This document shows, in pieces, positions 16,494 through 26,469 of a DNA stretch of 64,000 nucleotides. The stretch covers positions 1-64,000 of the forward strand of contig NZ_CAKMTD010000003.1 in the NCBI RefSeq assembly GCF_928391935.1, read 5' to 3'. The DNA comes from Rothia nasimurium (GTDB lineage: Bacteria; Actinomycetota; Actinomycetes; Actinomycetales; Micrococcaceae). Below the pieces are notes generated by a model. That model saw only the letters and a program-made list of their open reading frames with translations. It ran no database searches and was not told the DNA's origin. A program made the position numbers and the translations under genes. Position 1 is the first letter of the stretch; each line of letters begins with the position of its first letter.

Positions 16494-16763
16494 TCATGTT
16501 TCCCCAAAACCATACTCAGCTTCTGAAAAGCCACAGTAATATTTGAATTCAATTATAAAAATCCACCAACCATAACCGAGGAAGCATTCAAAGAAATCAT
16601 TTTCTTCAGTCAACGATTTGATTGTTTCCTCTAGCTGAGAGGCGTTATTATTAAACTCAACAATATAATCTTCGCAGGCGATATCATCAAGTTTTCAACA
16701 GCACCTTTTCAAAAGGGTTGTGGAGACAAAACCACCAGCAACAGAAGAAATATGATTCTGCAT
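16494..16763 (-). pseudogene. Small AT-rich gene with an in-frame TGA at codon 23
   Basis: ATG at 16763 is preceded by a strong ribosome site (GGAGG, three bases away). The frame reads MQNHISSVAGGFVSTTLLKR, Cys-Cys, then TGA (16695-16697). It continues open in the same frame for 66 more codons (starting KLDDIACEDYIVEFNNN, including GYGWWIFIIEFKYYCGF, ending EYGFGET) to a second TGA. The downstream part looks like real protein: charged and aromatic, with no rare runs. It is probably a recent nonsense mutation in an 89-residue gene, or a sequencing error. It does not resemble a family I know. A candidate G-tract promoter lies upstream. Confidence 0.6.
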
Positions 16764-16833
16764 TGTTCCTCCAAAGAATACAATAAGCCTCATAGTTCAG
16801 CCCATTGGCAGTGCGATTTTTTGTGATAATTCA

Positions 16834-16866
16834 AAATTACCCCCCCCCCCCCCCCAACTTTGGCAA
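16834..16866 (-). promoter_or_regulatory. Candidate promoter with a 16-nt G tract in the spacer
   Basis: Minus strand: TTGCCA (16861-16866), spacer AAGTT plus sixteen G (21 bp), then TAATTT (16834-16839), about 70 bases before the small broken gene. The -35 matches TTGACA at 5 of 6, the -10 is weaker. At 21 bp the spacing is outside the usual 16-18; loss of three to five G would bring it in range. Between here and apt (16867-17072) I see no gene. Confidence 0.4.
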
Positions 16867-17072
16867 GGATATTTTCAGAAAAAATCCAGCGAGTCTACAA
16901 TCGGAAACTTTTCCACCAACTGGACCGCTACAGAACGTCCTCCTCGCTCATTACTACCCCCTGCCCTGACCCGCATCCGCGAATCTTAAAAGCCCACCAA
17001 ACCCGCTGTTTGCGCCAAAGATCCAAGGGGAAAACGCAGGGCCTCACGGGCATGGCCAGCAGAAAAGGACAC

Positions 17073-17109
17073 AAAAATCCGCACCGGCGGGCAGGCCACC
17101 AGTGCGGAC
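17073..17109 (-). terminator. Terminator of apt
   Basis: Stem TCCGCAC / GTGCGGA with flanking partial pairing, followed on the minus strand by TTTTTG. It lies about 30 bases after the apt stop. Confidence 0.65.
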
Positions 17110-17139
17110 TCAGAAAAGATGAGGCAGAAAGGCAGGAAC

Positions 17140-17691
17140 CTACTCAGCTACCAGGGACAGGGCCTCGAGGCGGTGGGGCTCAAGAACAGAGCGGCCACCC
17201 AGGCCGTCCAACTCCAAGAGCACACCAATACCAGCCACCTCAAGGTCAGCCATCTTCATCAAATGGGTAGCTGCCTCCAGGGTGCCGCCGGTAGCCAGCA
17301 GGTCGTCCACCAACAGCACACGAGAACCTGCCGGGATATCGTCCTTATGGATCTCAATCGCAGCCTGGCCATACTCCAGGGAGTATTCCTTCATGTAGGT
17401 ATCGCGCGGCAGCTTACCAGCCTTACGCACCGTCATGACGCCGGTACCCGCAATGTAGGCAATCGCCGAAGCCATCAAAAAGCCACGCGCCTCAACACCA
17501 GCGACAATATCAAACTGGCCCTCGAAACGGCGGGCAAGCTCCTCCATAGACGCCCGGAACACCTGCGGATTAGCGAAGAGGGTGGTCACGTCGTAGAAGA
17601 GGATGCCCTCCTTGGGGTAGTCCTGAATCTGCGCACAGGCAGCAGGAATCTGCTTCTCAAGGGGCAGGGAAGAATCAACGGGCTTAATCAT
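17140..17691 (-). CDS. apt: Adenine phosphoribosyltransferase
   Basis: A 183-residue purine-salvage enzyme converting adenine and PRPP to AMP in the cytoplasm. It has the family N-terminal DYPKEGILFYDVTTL, the GVEARGF motif, and the PRPP-binding loop VLLVDDLLATGGT near residue 125. Length matches bacterial Apt. The start is ATG. It lies 9 bases after argH in the same direction, so it may be cotranscribed with argG-argH although it has no link to arginine synthesis. Confidence 0.95.
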   Translation of the reverse strand: MIKPVDSSLPLEKQIPAACAQIQDYPKEGILFYDVTTLFANPQVFRASMEELARRFEGQFDIVAGVEARGFLMASAIAYIAGTGVMTVRKAGKLPRDTYMKEYSLEYGQAAIEIHKDDIPAGSRVLLVDDLLATGGTLEAATHLMKMADLEVAGIGVLLELDGLGGRSVLEPHRLEALSLVAE

Positions 17692-17700
17692 GCTCTTAGC

Positions 17701-19263
<1,563 letters not shown>

Positions 19264-20466
19264 TTAGAGGCCCAGGCGCTGGTCGCGGGCTGAAGCGACC
19301 TTGGAGGACATACCGAAAATTTCGATAAAGCCGCGGGCCATGGACTGGTCGAAGGTGTCACCCTCATCGTAGGTGGCCAGGTTGAAGTCGTAGAGGGAAG
19401 TCTCTGACTTGCGGCCGGTCACAACGGCGCGGCCACCGTGCAGGTCCATGCGGATATCGCCGTTGACCATCTTCTGGGTGTCGTTGATGAAGGCGTCCAG
19501 GGACTTCTTCAGGGGGGAGAACCACTGGCCGTCGTAGACCAGTTCGGTCCAGCGCTGGCCGACCATCTTCTTGAAGCGGGCCTGCTCGCGTTCAATGGTG
19601 ACGTTTTCGAGTTCCTTGTGGGCTGCCATGAGGGCCATAGCGCCGGGGGCCTCGTAGATTTCGCGGGACTTAATGCCAACCAGGCGGTCTTCGACAATGT
19701 CGATACGGCCAATGCCCTGGGCACCGGCGCGGCGGTTCATGATCTCGATCGCCTCAAGCGGGGTAACAGCCTGGCCATCAATAGCTACAGGGATACCTTC
19801 CTTGAAGGAGATCACGACGGTGTCGGGGGTCGGGGCGAAGGTGGGATCGTCGGTGTAGTCGTAGACGTCCTTGGTGGGGGCGTTCCAGATGTCTTCCAGA
19901 AAGCCGGTTTCAACCGCGCGACCCCAGACGTTCTGGTCAATAGAGAAGGGGTTCTTCTTGGTGGTGACGATCGGCAGGTTGTTCTTCTCTGCGTAGTCGA
20001 TAGCCTTCTCGCGGGTCAGGGCCAGGTCACGCACGGGGGCGATGCACTTGAGGTCGGGGCCCAGGGTCTGAATACCAACCTCGAAACGGACCTGGTCGTT
20101 ACCCTTGCCGGTGCAGCCGTGGGCAACGGTGGTGGCGCCGAACTGCTTGGCGGCTGCTACCAGGTGCTTGGTGATGACGGGGCGGGAGACTGCAGATACC
20201 AGGGGGTAGGCGTCCATGTAGAGGGCGTTAGCCTTGAGGGCGGGCATGCAGTAGTCGCTTGCGAATTCATCGCGGGCGTCTGCAACGTAGGCTTCTACAG
20301 CGCCGCAGTCGAGGGCTCGCTGGCGGATGGTCTCAAGGTCCTCGCCACCCTGGCCTACGTCGACCGCTACTGCGATGACTTCAGCTCCGGTTGCTTCGCC
20401 GATCCAGCCGATAGCAACTGAGGTGTCTAGGCCGCCTGAGTAGGCCAGGACGATGCGCTCTTTCAT
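19264..20466 (-). CDS. argG: Argininosuccinate synthase
   Basis: A 400-residue enzyme joining citrulline and aspartate at the cost of ATP. It has the N-type ATP pyrophosphatase loop AYSGGLDTS at residues 8-16, the citrulline/aspartate-binding blocks ([13 protein letters not shown]) near 120, and normal family length. The start is ATG with AAGGAG four bases upstream. Two ArgR-box-like sites lie 52-86 bases before the start, so arginine repression is expected. Confidence 0.97.
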   Translation of the reverse strand: MKERIVLAYSGGLDTSVAIGWIGEATGAEVIAVAVDVGQGGEDLETIRQRALDCGAVEAYVADARDEFASDYCMPALKANALYMDAYPLVSAVSRPVITKHLVAAAKQFGATTVAHGCTGKGNDQVRFEVGIQTLGPDLKCIAPVRDLALTREKAIDYAEKNNLPIVTTKKNPFSIDQNVWGRAVETGFLEDIWNAPTKDVYDYTDDPTFAPTPDTVVISFKEGIPVAIDGQAVTPLEAIEIMNRRAGAQGIGRIDIVEDRLVGIKSREIYEAPGAMALMAAHKELENVTIEREQARFKKMVGQRWTELVYDGQWFSPLKKSLDAFINDTQKMVNGDIRMDLHGGRAVVTGRKSETSLYDFNLATYDEGDTFDQSMARGFIEIFGMSSKVASARDQRLGL

Positions 20467-20517
20467 GGGTCTCCTTGATATAGGTTCACGCGGGAGCGGG
20501 GGTTACCCGCACGTCTA

Positions 20518-20552
20518 TCAATAATTATGCACCGACTAACATAATTATGCAA
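20518..20552. promoter_or_regulatory. Pair of ArgR operator (ARG box) sites before argG
   Basis: Two copies of ataattatgca begin at 20521 and 20541, about two helical turns apart, in the argG upstream region. Similar AT-rich TTATGCA sites occur before argF and argC. Paired boxes are typical binding sites for hexameric ArgR, whose gene is at 28717. Confidence 0.7.
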
Positions 20553-20688
20553 AACGGTCTGGTCGGCACACGACATACTTCATCTTCCCCCGAAGCAAAA
20601 CCCGCTTCAAGTAAGCACCACCACCAACATGAAAAAACCTTAATGGAAAACTCACAGAACTTTTAAACACAGCTGACAGACTAGAACC

Positions 20689-21210
20689 ATGCTCAAGAAA
20701 TACATGTTCGGAATCCTGCTCTGTGCAGCTATCGCCGTCGTCGCCCTGCTCACCCTCATGATGAGCTTCCGCGGCCAACTCGGCGACAAGGTTGAACCCA
20801 TCGTCCTTGACCGCACCAGCTCCCCCACCACATCAGCCACCCCCACCAGCGAAGCAACCACCGCCGAGCCCAGCGACGCCCCCACTACCGAGGCCCCCGC
20901 CGAGCCCACCGAAGCACCCGCTGAAGAACCGGCACCCGCCCCGGCAGAGGAAGCACCCCCCGCAGAAGAAGCAGCACCCGCTCCTGTAGAGCAACCCGCC
21001 CCGGCCCCCGTCGAGGTAGCCCCGGCACCCGCTCCGGCCCCCGTCGAAGTAGCCCCCGCACCTGCCCCCGCACCCGTCGAAGTAGCACCCGCACCCGCCC
21101 CCGTCTACGTCCCGCCAGCACCGGCACCGGCCCCCGCGCCAGCCCCCGGCGATGACGACGGCTGGGACGACGACGGCTGGGACGACGGAGGCGACGACGG
21201 CGATGATTAA
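20689..21210 (+). CDS. Membrane-anchored Pro/Ala/Glu-rich protein
   Basis: 173 residues: an N-terminal membrane segment (about 7-26), a short folded-looking stretch, then a long Pro/Ala/Glu low-complexity tail with repeats of APAPAPVEVAP, ending in an acidic Gly/Asp/Trp tail (DDGWDDDGWDDGG). It is probably an extracytoplasmic wall-spanning or sensory accessory protein; I know no family. It is the first gene of the sensor kinase unit, and its stop overlaps the kinase start by 8 bases, which argues for coupled translation and a linked role. The acidic tail could bind a cation. Confidence 0.7.
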   Translation: MLKKYMFGILLCAAIAVVALLTLMMSFRGQLGDKVEPIVLDRTSSPTTSATPTSEATTAEPSDAPTTEAPAEPTEAPAEEPAPAPAEEAPPAEEAAPAPVEQPAPAPVEVAPAPAPAPVEVAPAPAPAPVEVAPAPAPVYVPPAPAPAPAPAPGDDDGWDDDGWDDGGDDGDD

Positions 21211-22738
21211 CAAAACCAGCGCCCCCCGCGCCCCCAAACGCAAAGCACCCAAACAATACTCAGGCTCCGTCCGCCTGCGAATCATCGCCTGGATGGTCCT
21301 CATCGTCACCATCATCGTCACCGGCCTCATCTTCGTCGTCCGAGGAATCCTCATCAACGAAGTAGGCTCCAACGCCGACGCCAGCATCCAATCCGAAATC
21401 ACCGAATTCCGGAACTTCTCAGACATCGGCGTCGACCCAGCCACCGCCCAACCCTTCACCGGCCTCGACGCCATGCTCACCTCCTTCATCAACCGCCAAG
21501 CCACCGGCTACCGGGAAGAAATCATCGGCGTCACCCCCACCCAGGTCATCAGCCTCGAAGAAAAAACTTACGCCCACGACCAGAGCTACCACCCCGACCA
21601 AGACACCGAACTACTCGCCTCAATCACCCAAAACCCAAACACCTCCGGCATTGAGCAAACCCCCGCCGGCCCCATCCACTGGGGCAAGGTAGACATCACA
21701 CTCAACACTGACGCCGGCACCCAAACCGGCAACCTCATCGTCGTCGAATTCATCCAGCCAGAACTCGAAGCCGCCCAACACACCATGATCACCATGATCT
21801 GGGTAGGAGTTGGTGGAGTCATTCTCAGCGTCCTCATCGCCTGGATCGTCGCAAGCCGCATCACCAAACCCATCCGCAGCCTGCGAACCGTCGCCCAAGA
21901 AATCAACGACAAAAACTTCAGCGGCCGCGTCCACGTAAAAGGCGACGACGACGTAGCAGCCATGGGACACACCTTCAACCAGATGCTCGACCGATTGGAA
22001 GAATCAGCCATGATCGAACGCCAGTTCATGGACGATGTGAGCCACGAACTCCGCACCCCCATCACCATCGTGCGCGGCCACCTCGAACTCATGGAACGCA
22101 CCGAGGAACAAAACCAAACCCTCATGCTCGTCGACGACGAACTCGAACGCATGGCCCGCATCGTCTCAGACCTGCTCACCCTCGCAAAATCAGAACGCCC
22201 CGACTTCGTCTCCCCCCACCCCGTCGACGTCGCCGACCTCATGATCACCCTCGACTCCAAGGTCCAAGCCTTCACCAACCACCACTGGGCCATCTCCGAA
22301 ATCGCAGAAGGCGAAGCCAACCTCGACGAGCAGCGCATCACCCAAGCCCTCGTTCAACTCTGCGCCAACGCCGCCCAGTACTCCCCCGAAGGAACCACCA
22401 TCTCCCTCGGATCCGCCTTCGACGGAACCGGCGACAACCGCGTCCTCAACCTCTGGGTCCGCGACCGAGGCCCCGGAGTCTCCCCAGAAGATGCAGCCAC
22501 CCTCTTCGAACGCTTCAAACGCAACAACAAGAAGAACCCGGCCACCGCCACCAAACACTCCATCGGAGCAGGACTCGGCCTGGCCATCGTCCGATCCATT
22601 GCAGAAGCCCACAACGGCTCCGTCTGGATCGCCCAACCCGACGACGAAAACGGCTCCATCTTCGGCCTCACCGTCCCCGCCCCCGAAGGCAACACCAACC
22701 CCAAAATCGACACCGAAGTCAACACCTTCACCGCCTAG
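21203..22738 (+). CDS. Two-component sensor histidine kinase
   Basis: A 511-residue membrane kinase. First membrane segment at about 27-49, an extracytoplasmic sensor domain of about 145 residues, second membrane segment about 195-217, then HAMP, a dimerisation/phosphoacceptor domain (VSHELRTPITIV, phospho-His near 303), and an ATPase domain with N box (CANAAQYSP), G1 (DRGPGVSPED) and G2 (GAGLGLAIV). ATG at 21203 is preferred over an upstream ATG (21152) because the earlier codons lie in the preceding gene's repeats. It pairs with the regulator 28 bases downstream. From context the signal is probably the substrate of the downstream transporter. Confidence 0.93.
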   Translation: MINKTSAPRAPKRKAPKQYSGSVRLRIIAWMVLIVTIIVTGLIFVVRGILINEVGSNADASIQSEITEFRNFSDIGVDPATAQPFTGLDAMLTSFINRQATGYREEIIGVTPTQVISLEEKTYAHDQSYHPDQDTELLASITQNPNTSGIEQTPAGPIHWGKVDITLNTDAGTQTGNLIVVEFIQPELEAAQHTMITMIWVGVGGVILSVLIAWIVASRITKPIRSLRTVAQEINDKNFSGRVHVKGDDDVAAMGHTFNQMLDRLEESAMIERQFMDDVSHELRTPITIVRGHLELMERTEEQNQTLMLVDDELERMARIVSDLLTLAKSERPDFVSPHPVDVADLMITLDSKVQAFTNHHWAISEIAEGEANLDEQRITQALVQLCANAAQYSPEGTTISLGSAFDGTGDNRVLNLWVRDRGPGVSPEDAATLFERFKRNNKKNPATATKHSIGAGLGLAIVRSIAEAHNGSVWIAQPDDENGSIFGLTVPAPEGNTNPKIDTEVNTFTA

Positions 22739-22765
22739 CTGGCGCCCACCAGAAAGACAACCACC

Positions 22766-23428
22766 ATGAGCCATATCCTCATCGTTGAAGACGATCCCCG
22801 CATCTCATCCTTCATCGTCAAGGGCCTCAAGTCAGCAGGCTACACCTCCACCCTCATCGACGACGGCCGCAGCGCCTACGCCCTCGCCAAAGTCAGCGAC
22901 TTCGACCTCATCATCCTCGACGTCGGCCTGCCCTCCATGGACGGCTTCACCATCATGAAATCCCTCCGCGCCGACGGCATCACCACCCCCATCATCATGC
23001 TCACCGCCCGCGACTCCGTCTCAGACACCCTCGAAGGACTCGAAAACGGAGCCAACGACTACATGACCAAGCCCTTCCAGTTCGCTGAACTCCTCGCCCG
23101 CATCCGCCTGCGCCTACTTGACACCAACCGCGAAGAAACCTCAGCCAGCACCCTCTCCCACCGCGACCTCACCCTCAACGTCCTCTCCCGCCAAGTCACC
23201 GTCGCAGGCACCAGCGCCGAACTCACCAGCCGCGAGTTCGCCCTCCTCGAAACCTTCATGCGCCACAAAAACCAGGTGCTCTCCCGCGAACAACTCCTCG
23301 GCCAGGTCTGGGGCATGGACTTCGACCCCAGCTCCAACATCGTAGACGTCTATATACGCGCCCTCCGCAAGAAAATCGGCGACGACTACATCGTCACCGT
23401 CCGAGGGGCAGGATACCGATTCGTATGA
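22766..23428 (+). CDS. OmpR/PhoB-family response regulator
   Basis: 220 residues. The receiver domain (about 1-115) has the acidic pair EDD (8-10), the phospho-Asp in ILDVGLP near 52, the Thr of MLTARD and the Lys of MTKPFQ. The winged-helix DNA-binding domain (about 125-220) includes LTSREFALLETF and VDVYIRALRKKI. It is the cognate partner of the kinase upstream. Its stop overlaps the transporter start (ATGA), suggesting that it controls its own operon. Confidence 0.95.
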   Translation: MSHILIVEDDPRISSFIVKGLKSAGYTSTLIDDGRSAYALAKVSDFDLIILDVGLPSMDGFTIMKSLRADGITTPIIMLTARDSVSDTLEGLENGANDYMTKPFQFAELLARIRLRLLDTNREETSASTLSHRDLTLNVLSRQVTVAGTSAELTSREFALLETFMRHKNQVLSREQLLGQVWGMDFDPSSNIVDVYIRALRKKIGDDYIVTVRGAGYRFV

Positions 23429-24942
23429 TGAAAATTCTTTACACCTCCACCGCCCCCACGGCAGAAGCGCCCGCCCTCTTCGACGAGCGCCCCGTCACCA
23501 AGCCCAGCTTCATCACCAACAAGCTCCTCATCTCCTTCTTCGTCGCCGTCCTCCTCATCGCAGGAACAGGCTACACCGGAATCACCAGTGAATCCCTCAC
23601 CCTCGAAGGAGCCCTCACCCTAGCGATCTTCATCCTCGCCATCTGGGCCTGGGTCTTCTCCCCCCTCTCAGACACCTACGTCTCCCTGGCAGCAGCGGTC
23701 GCCCTGGTCCTGACCGGAATCATCACCACCGACCAGTTCACCGCCTCCTTCGGCACCAGCGCCGTCTGGCTCCTCGTCGCAGCCGTCGTCATGGCCCAGG
23801 CCCTCACCGCCTCAGGCCTCACCCGACGCCTCACCGCCCGCCTCGTCGCCCTAGCCCGCACCCCCCGCCAGCTCGCCCACCTCTACAACCTAGCCCTCTT
23901 CCTCACCGTCTACCTGGTGCCCTCCCCCTCCGGCCGCGCCGCCCTGGCCCTGCCCATCTACCAGGCCATGGCAGAAGCCATGCCCGAACGCACCAAACTC
24001 ATCAAGGCCCTCGGGATCCTGGCCCCCTCCACCATCCTCGTCTCAGCCGTCGCCTCCTTCATCGGCGCAGGCGCCCACCTCGTCACCGCTGAAATCCTCG
24101 CAGCCTACGGCCTCGAAACCATCGGCTTCCTCGAATGGATGGTCCTCGGCTCCGGCCTCGGCCTCGCAGCCTCCCTGCTCGTCACCGAACTGGTCTTCAT
24201 CCTCTTCCCCACCCGCGACGGCGACGACAAGCGAATCCACATCACCCTGGCCGACTTCGAAACCGAAGGATCCACCCCCGTACGAGGCTCCCTCACCCAG
24301 GCTGAAAAGAACATCACCCTCACCCTGGCCATCGCCATCGCCCTCTGGTGCACCGAATCCTTCCACGGCCTGGACCCCGTCATCGTCGCCGTCCTCGGCG
24401 CCCTGGCAGCTTCAGCCCCCGTCTTCGGAGCCGTCAAACTCGGCCCCGCCCTCAAAAAAGCCCCCTGGCCCATGCTGGTCTTCATGGCCACCACCCTGGC
24501 CATCGGCACCGCCCTCTCAGACTCAGGTGCCGCCACCTGGCTGGCCGAAGCGATCTTCGCCCCGGTCTCAGGGATGGGACGCGGCGGTGCAGCAGCCTTC
24601 GTCCTGCTCGTCATTGCCCTCTCCACCGTCGCCCATCTGGTCATCCAGTCCCGCAGCGCCCGCTCAGCCGTGCTCGTCCCCCTGATCATCACCGCAGCGA
24701 TCCCCCTGGGCGTCAACCCCGTCGCAGCAGCCTTCATCTCAACCGCAGCAGCAGGCTTCTGCCACACCCTCACCTCCAGCGCCAAGCCGGTTGCCCTCTT
24801 CGCCTCCATCGACGGGCACACCACCTACACCTCAGCTGACCTCCTCAAACTCAGCATCTGGCTCGCCCCGCTGCACTCAGCCCTCATCGCCGGATTCGCC
24901 TTCTACATCTGGCCAGCAATGGGCCTGCCCCTCTACCTCTAA
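23425..24942 (+). CDS. SLC13/DASS-type anion symporter
   Basis: A 505-residue integral membrane protein with about 11-12 hydrophobic segments. The arrangement, including SPSGRAALALPIYQAM and ISTAAAGFCHTLTSSAKP re-entrant-like hairpins with Ser/Asn/Thr signatures, fits the divalent-anion:sodium symporter group that takes up di- and tricarboxylates or sulfate. Substrate cannot be read from sequence; the adjacent glycerate kinase suggests glycerate, tartronate or a related hydroxy acid. Two start codons in tandem (ATGATG) overlap the regulator stop. Confidence 0.8.
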   Translation: MMKILYTSTAPTAEAPALFDERPVTKPSFITNKLLISFFVAVLLIAGTGYTGITSESLTLEGALTLAIFILAIWAWVFSPLSDTYVSLAAAVALVLTGIITTDQFTASFGTSAVWLLVAAVVMAQALTASGLTRRLTARLVALARTPRQLAHLYNLALFLTVYLVPSPSGRAALALPIYQAMAEAMPERTKLIKALGILAPSTILVSAVASFIGAGAHLVTAEILAAYGLETIGFLEWMVLGSGLGLAASLLVTELVFILFPTRDGDDKRIHITLADFETEGSTPVRGSLTQAEKNITLTLAIAIALWCTESFHGLDPVIVAVLGALAASAPVFGAVKLGPALKKAPWPMLVFMATTLAIGTALSDSGAATWLAEAIFAPVSGMGRGGAAAFVLLVIALSTVAHLVIQSRSARSAVLVPLIITAAIPLGVNPVAAAFISTAAAGFCHTLTSSAKPVALFASIDGHTTYTSADLLKLSIWLAPLHSALIAGFAFYIWPAMGLPLYL

Positions 24943-25086
24943 AACTTCACGTCAACCAACCCAAACACCGGGCATCCTCACCCAAACAGGACACTAGCTT
25001 CCCTTTCTGCACCCAAAAACCGGCCCCAAACCGGCTGGCAGAACCCACACACCGGAAGCGCCCACCAACCCCAAAGGAGAAACACC

Positions 25087-26328
25087 ATGTCCATGACCAT
25101 CCCCCAGCGCATCCTCATCGCCCCCTCCGGCTTCAAGGGCTCCCTCGAAGCAGACGTCGTCGCCGACGCCATCGCAGCCGGAATCCGCCGCGTCATCCCC
25201 GGCGTCAACACCATCACCATGCCCATCCCCGACGGCGGCGAAGGCACCGCCAAAATGCTGGCAGGCTCCACCGGCGGCCGAATCATCCACACCACCGTCA
25301 CCGGCCCCGTAGGCCAAGAAGTCCGCTCCCACTACGCCCTGCTCGGCGGCGGGCAGGAAGGCGTCGCCGTCGTCGAAATGGCAGCAGCAGCCGGCCTCTC
25401 CCTCGTCCCCACCGACCTGCGTAACCCCGCAGAAACCACCACCTACGGCGTCGGCCAGCTCATCGCAGCCGCCCTCGACAACCCCGCCGTCCACACCGTC
25501 CTCGTCGGCTGCGGCGACTCCGGTACCTCCGACGGCGGCGCCGGTGCCCTCTCCGCCCTCGGCGCCCGAATCCTCAACGCCGACGGCCAGGAAATCCCCC
25601 TCGGCGGCGCCCACCTGACCGAAGCTGCCACCATCGACTACAGCGGCCTGCACCCCCGCCTGGCTGAGACCCGCATCGTCCTGGCCCTCAACCAGCACAA
25701 CATCCTCACCGGTCCCAAGGGCGTCGCCCGCATCTTCGGCCCCCAAAAGGGCGCAACCCCCGAACAGGTCGAACAGCTCGACGCCGCCCTCACCCACTGG
25801 GCCGACCTGCTCGCCGTCACCCACGCAGAAATGACCGGCACCCCCGGATCCATCGACTTCCACACCGGCGCAGGTACCGGCGCCTCCGGCGGCCTCGGCG
25901 CAGGCATGGCCTTCATCGGGGCAGAACTCACCCCCCGCTTCGAAGCCCTCATCGACTCCGGACTAGCAGGCATCAACCTCAACGAAGAAATCGCCCACGC
26001 CGACCTCATCGTCACCGCTGAAGGCGCCATCGACTTCCAGACCCCCAAGGGCAAGGTACCTGCCGAAATCGCCTCCCGCGCCCAGGGCACCGGGGCCCCC
26101 GTCCTCGCCCTGGCAGGCTCCATCGGCAAGAAAGCCTACAAGGTCCACGAAGCCGGTATCGACGCCTACGCCTCCATCATCCCCCTCCCCATGGACCTGG
26201 AAGACGCCCTCGTCAACGGTGAAGAACTGCTCACCGACTCCGCCGAACGCACCTTCCGCATGATCCTGCTCGGCGCCTCCCTGAGCGCCAACATGGTCAC
26301 CCGCCGCGCCATGGGCCAGGTCGCCTAA
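25087..26328 (+). CDS. glxK: Glycerate kinase (GlxK/GarK family)
   Basis: A 413-residue kinase phosphorylating D-glycerate, feeding it into lower glycolysis. It has the family N-terminus ILIAPSGFKGSLEA, the PDGGEGT block near 48, and GGLGAGMAF near 265 and VTAEGAIDFQTPKGK near 310. It is somewhat longer than the usual 380 residues. AAAGGAG precedes the ATG. It is last in the kinase-regulator-transporter unit and 144 bases downstream of the transporter, followed by a strong terminator. Confidence 0.92.
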   Translation: MSMTIPQRILIAPSGFKGSLEADVVADAIAAGIRRVIPGVNTITMPIPDGGEGTAKMLAGSTGGRIIHTTVTGPVGQEVRSHYALLGGGQEGVAVVEMAAAAGLSLVPTDLRNPAETTTYGVGQLIAAALDNPAVHTVLVGCGDSGTSDGGAGALSALGARILNADGQEIPLGGAHLTEAATIDYSGLHPRLAETRIVLALNQHNILTGPKGVARIFGPQKGATPEQVEQLDAALTHWADLLAVTHAEMTGTPGSIDFHTGAGTGASGGLGAGMAFIGAELTPRFEALIDSGLAGINLNEEIAHADLIVTAEGAIDFQTPKGKVPAEIASRAQGTGAPVLALAGSIGKKAYKVHEAGIDAYASIIPLPMDLEDALVNGEELLTDSAERTFRMILLGASLSANMVTRRAMGQVA

Positions 26329-26364
26329 CCCGGCGGCCCCGGCGCCACGGCTCCCCCTCAACCA

Positions 26365-26417
26365 GTAAGCCCCTGCCTTCCACCATCTTGAGCATCTGAT
26401 GGGAGGCAGGGGCTTAC
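26365..26417. terminator. Bidirectional terminator between glxK and the acyl-CoA synthetase
   Basis: Near-perfect 17-bp stem GTAAGCCCCTGCCTTCC / GGGAGGCAGGGGCTTAC between two convergent genes. Confidence 0.8.
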
Positions 26418-26469
26418 GTACTTTCGTTACGGACGGCAGGCCGGTTAGATTCGGGGTGAGAGAGCTGGG

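Noticed and set aside
16695..16697. TGA after two Cys codons as a selenocysteine codon
   Set aside because: No selenoprotein family resemblance, and no recognisable SECIS-like hairpin directly after the codon; a nonsense mutation is simpler.
19438..20421. A 327-codon plus-strand open frame opposite argG
   Set aside because: Complementary-strand shadow of a highly conserved enzyme gene; no ribosome site or family.
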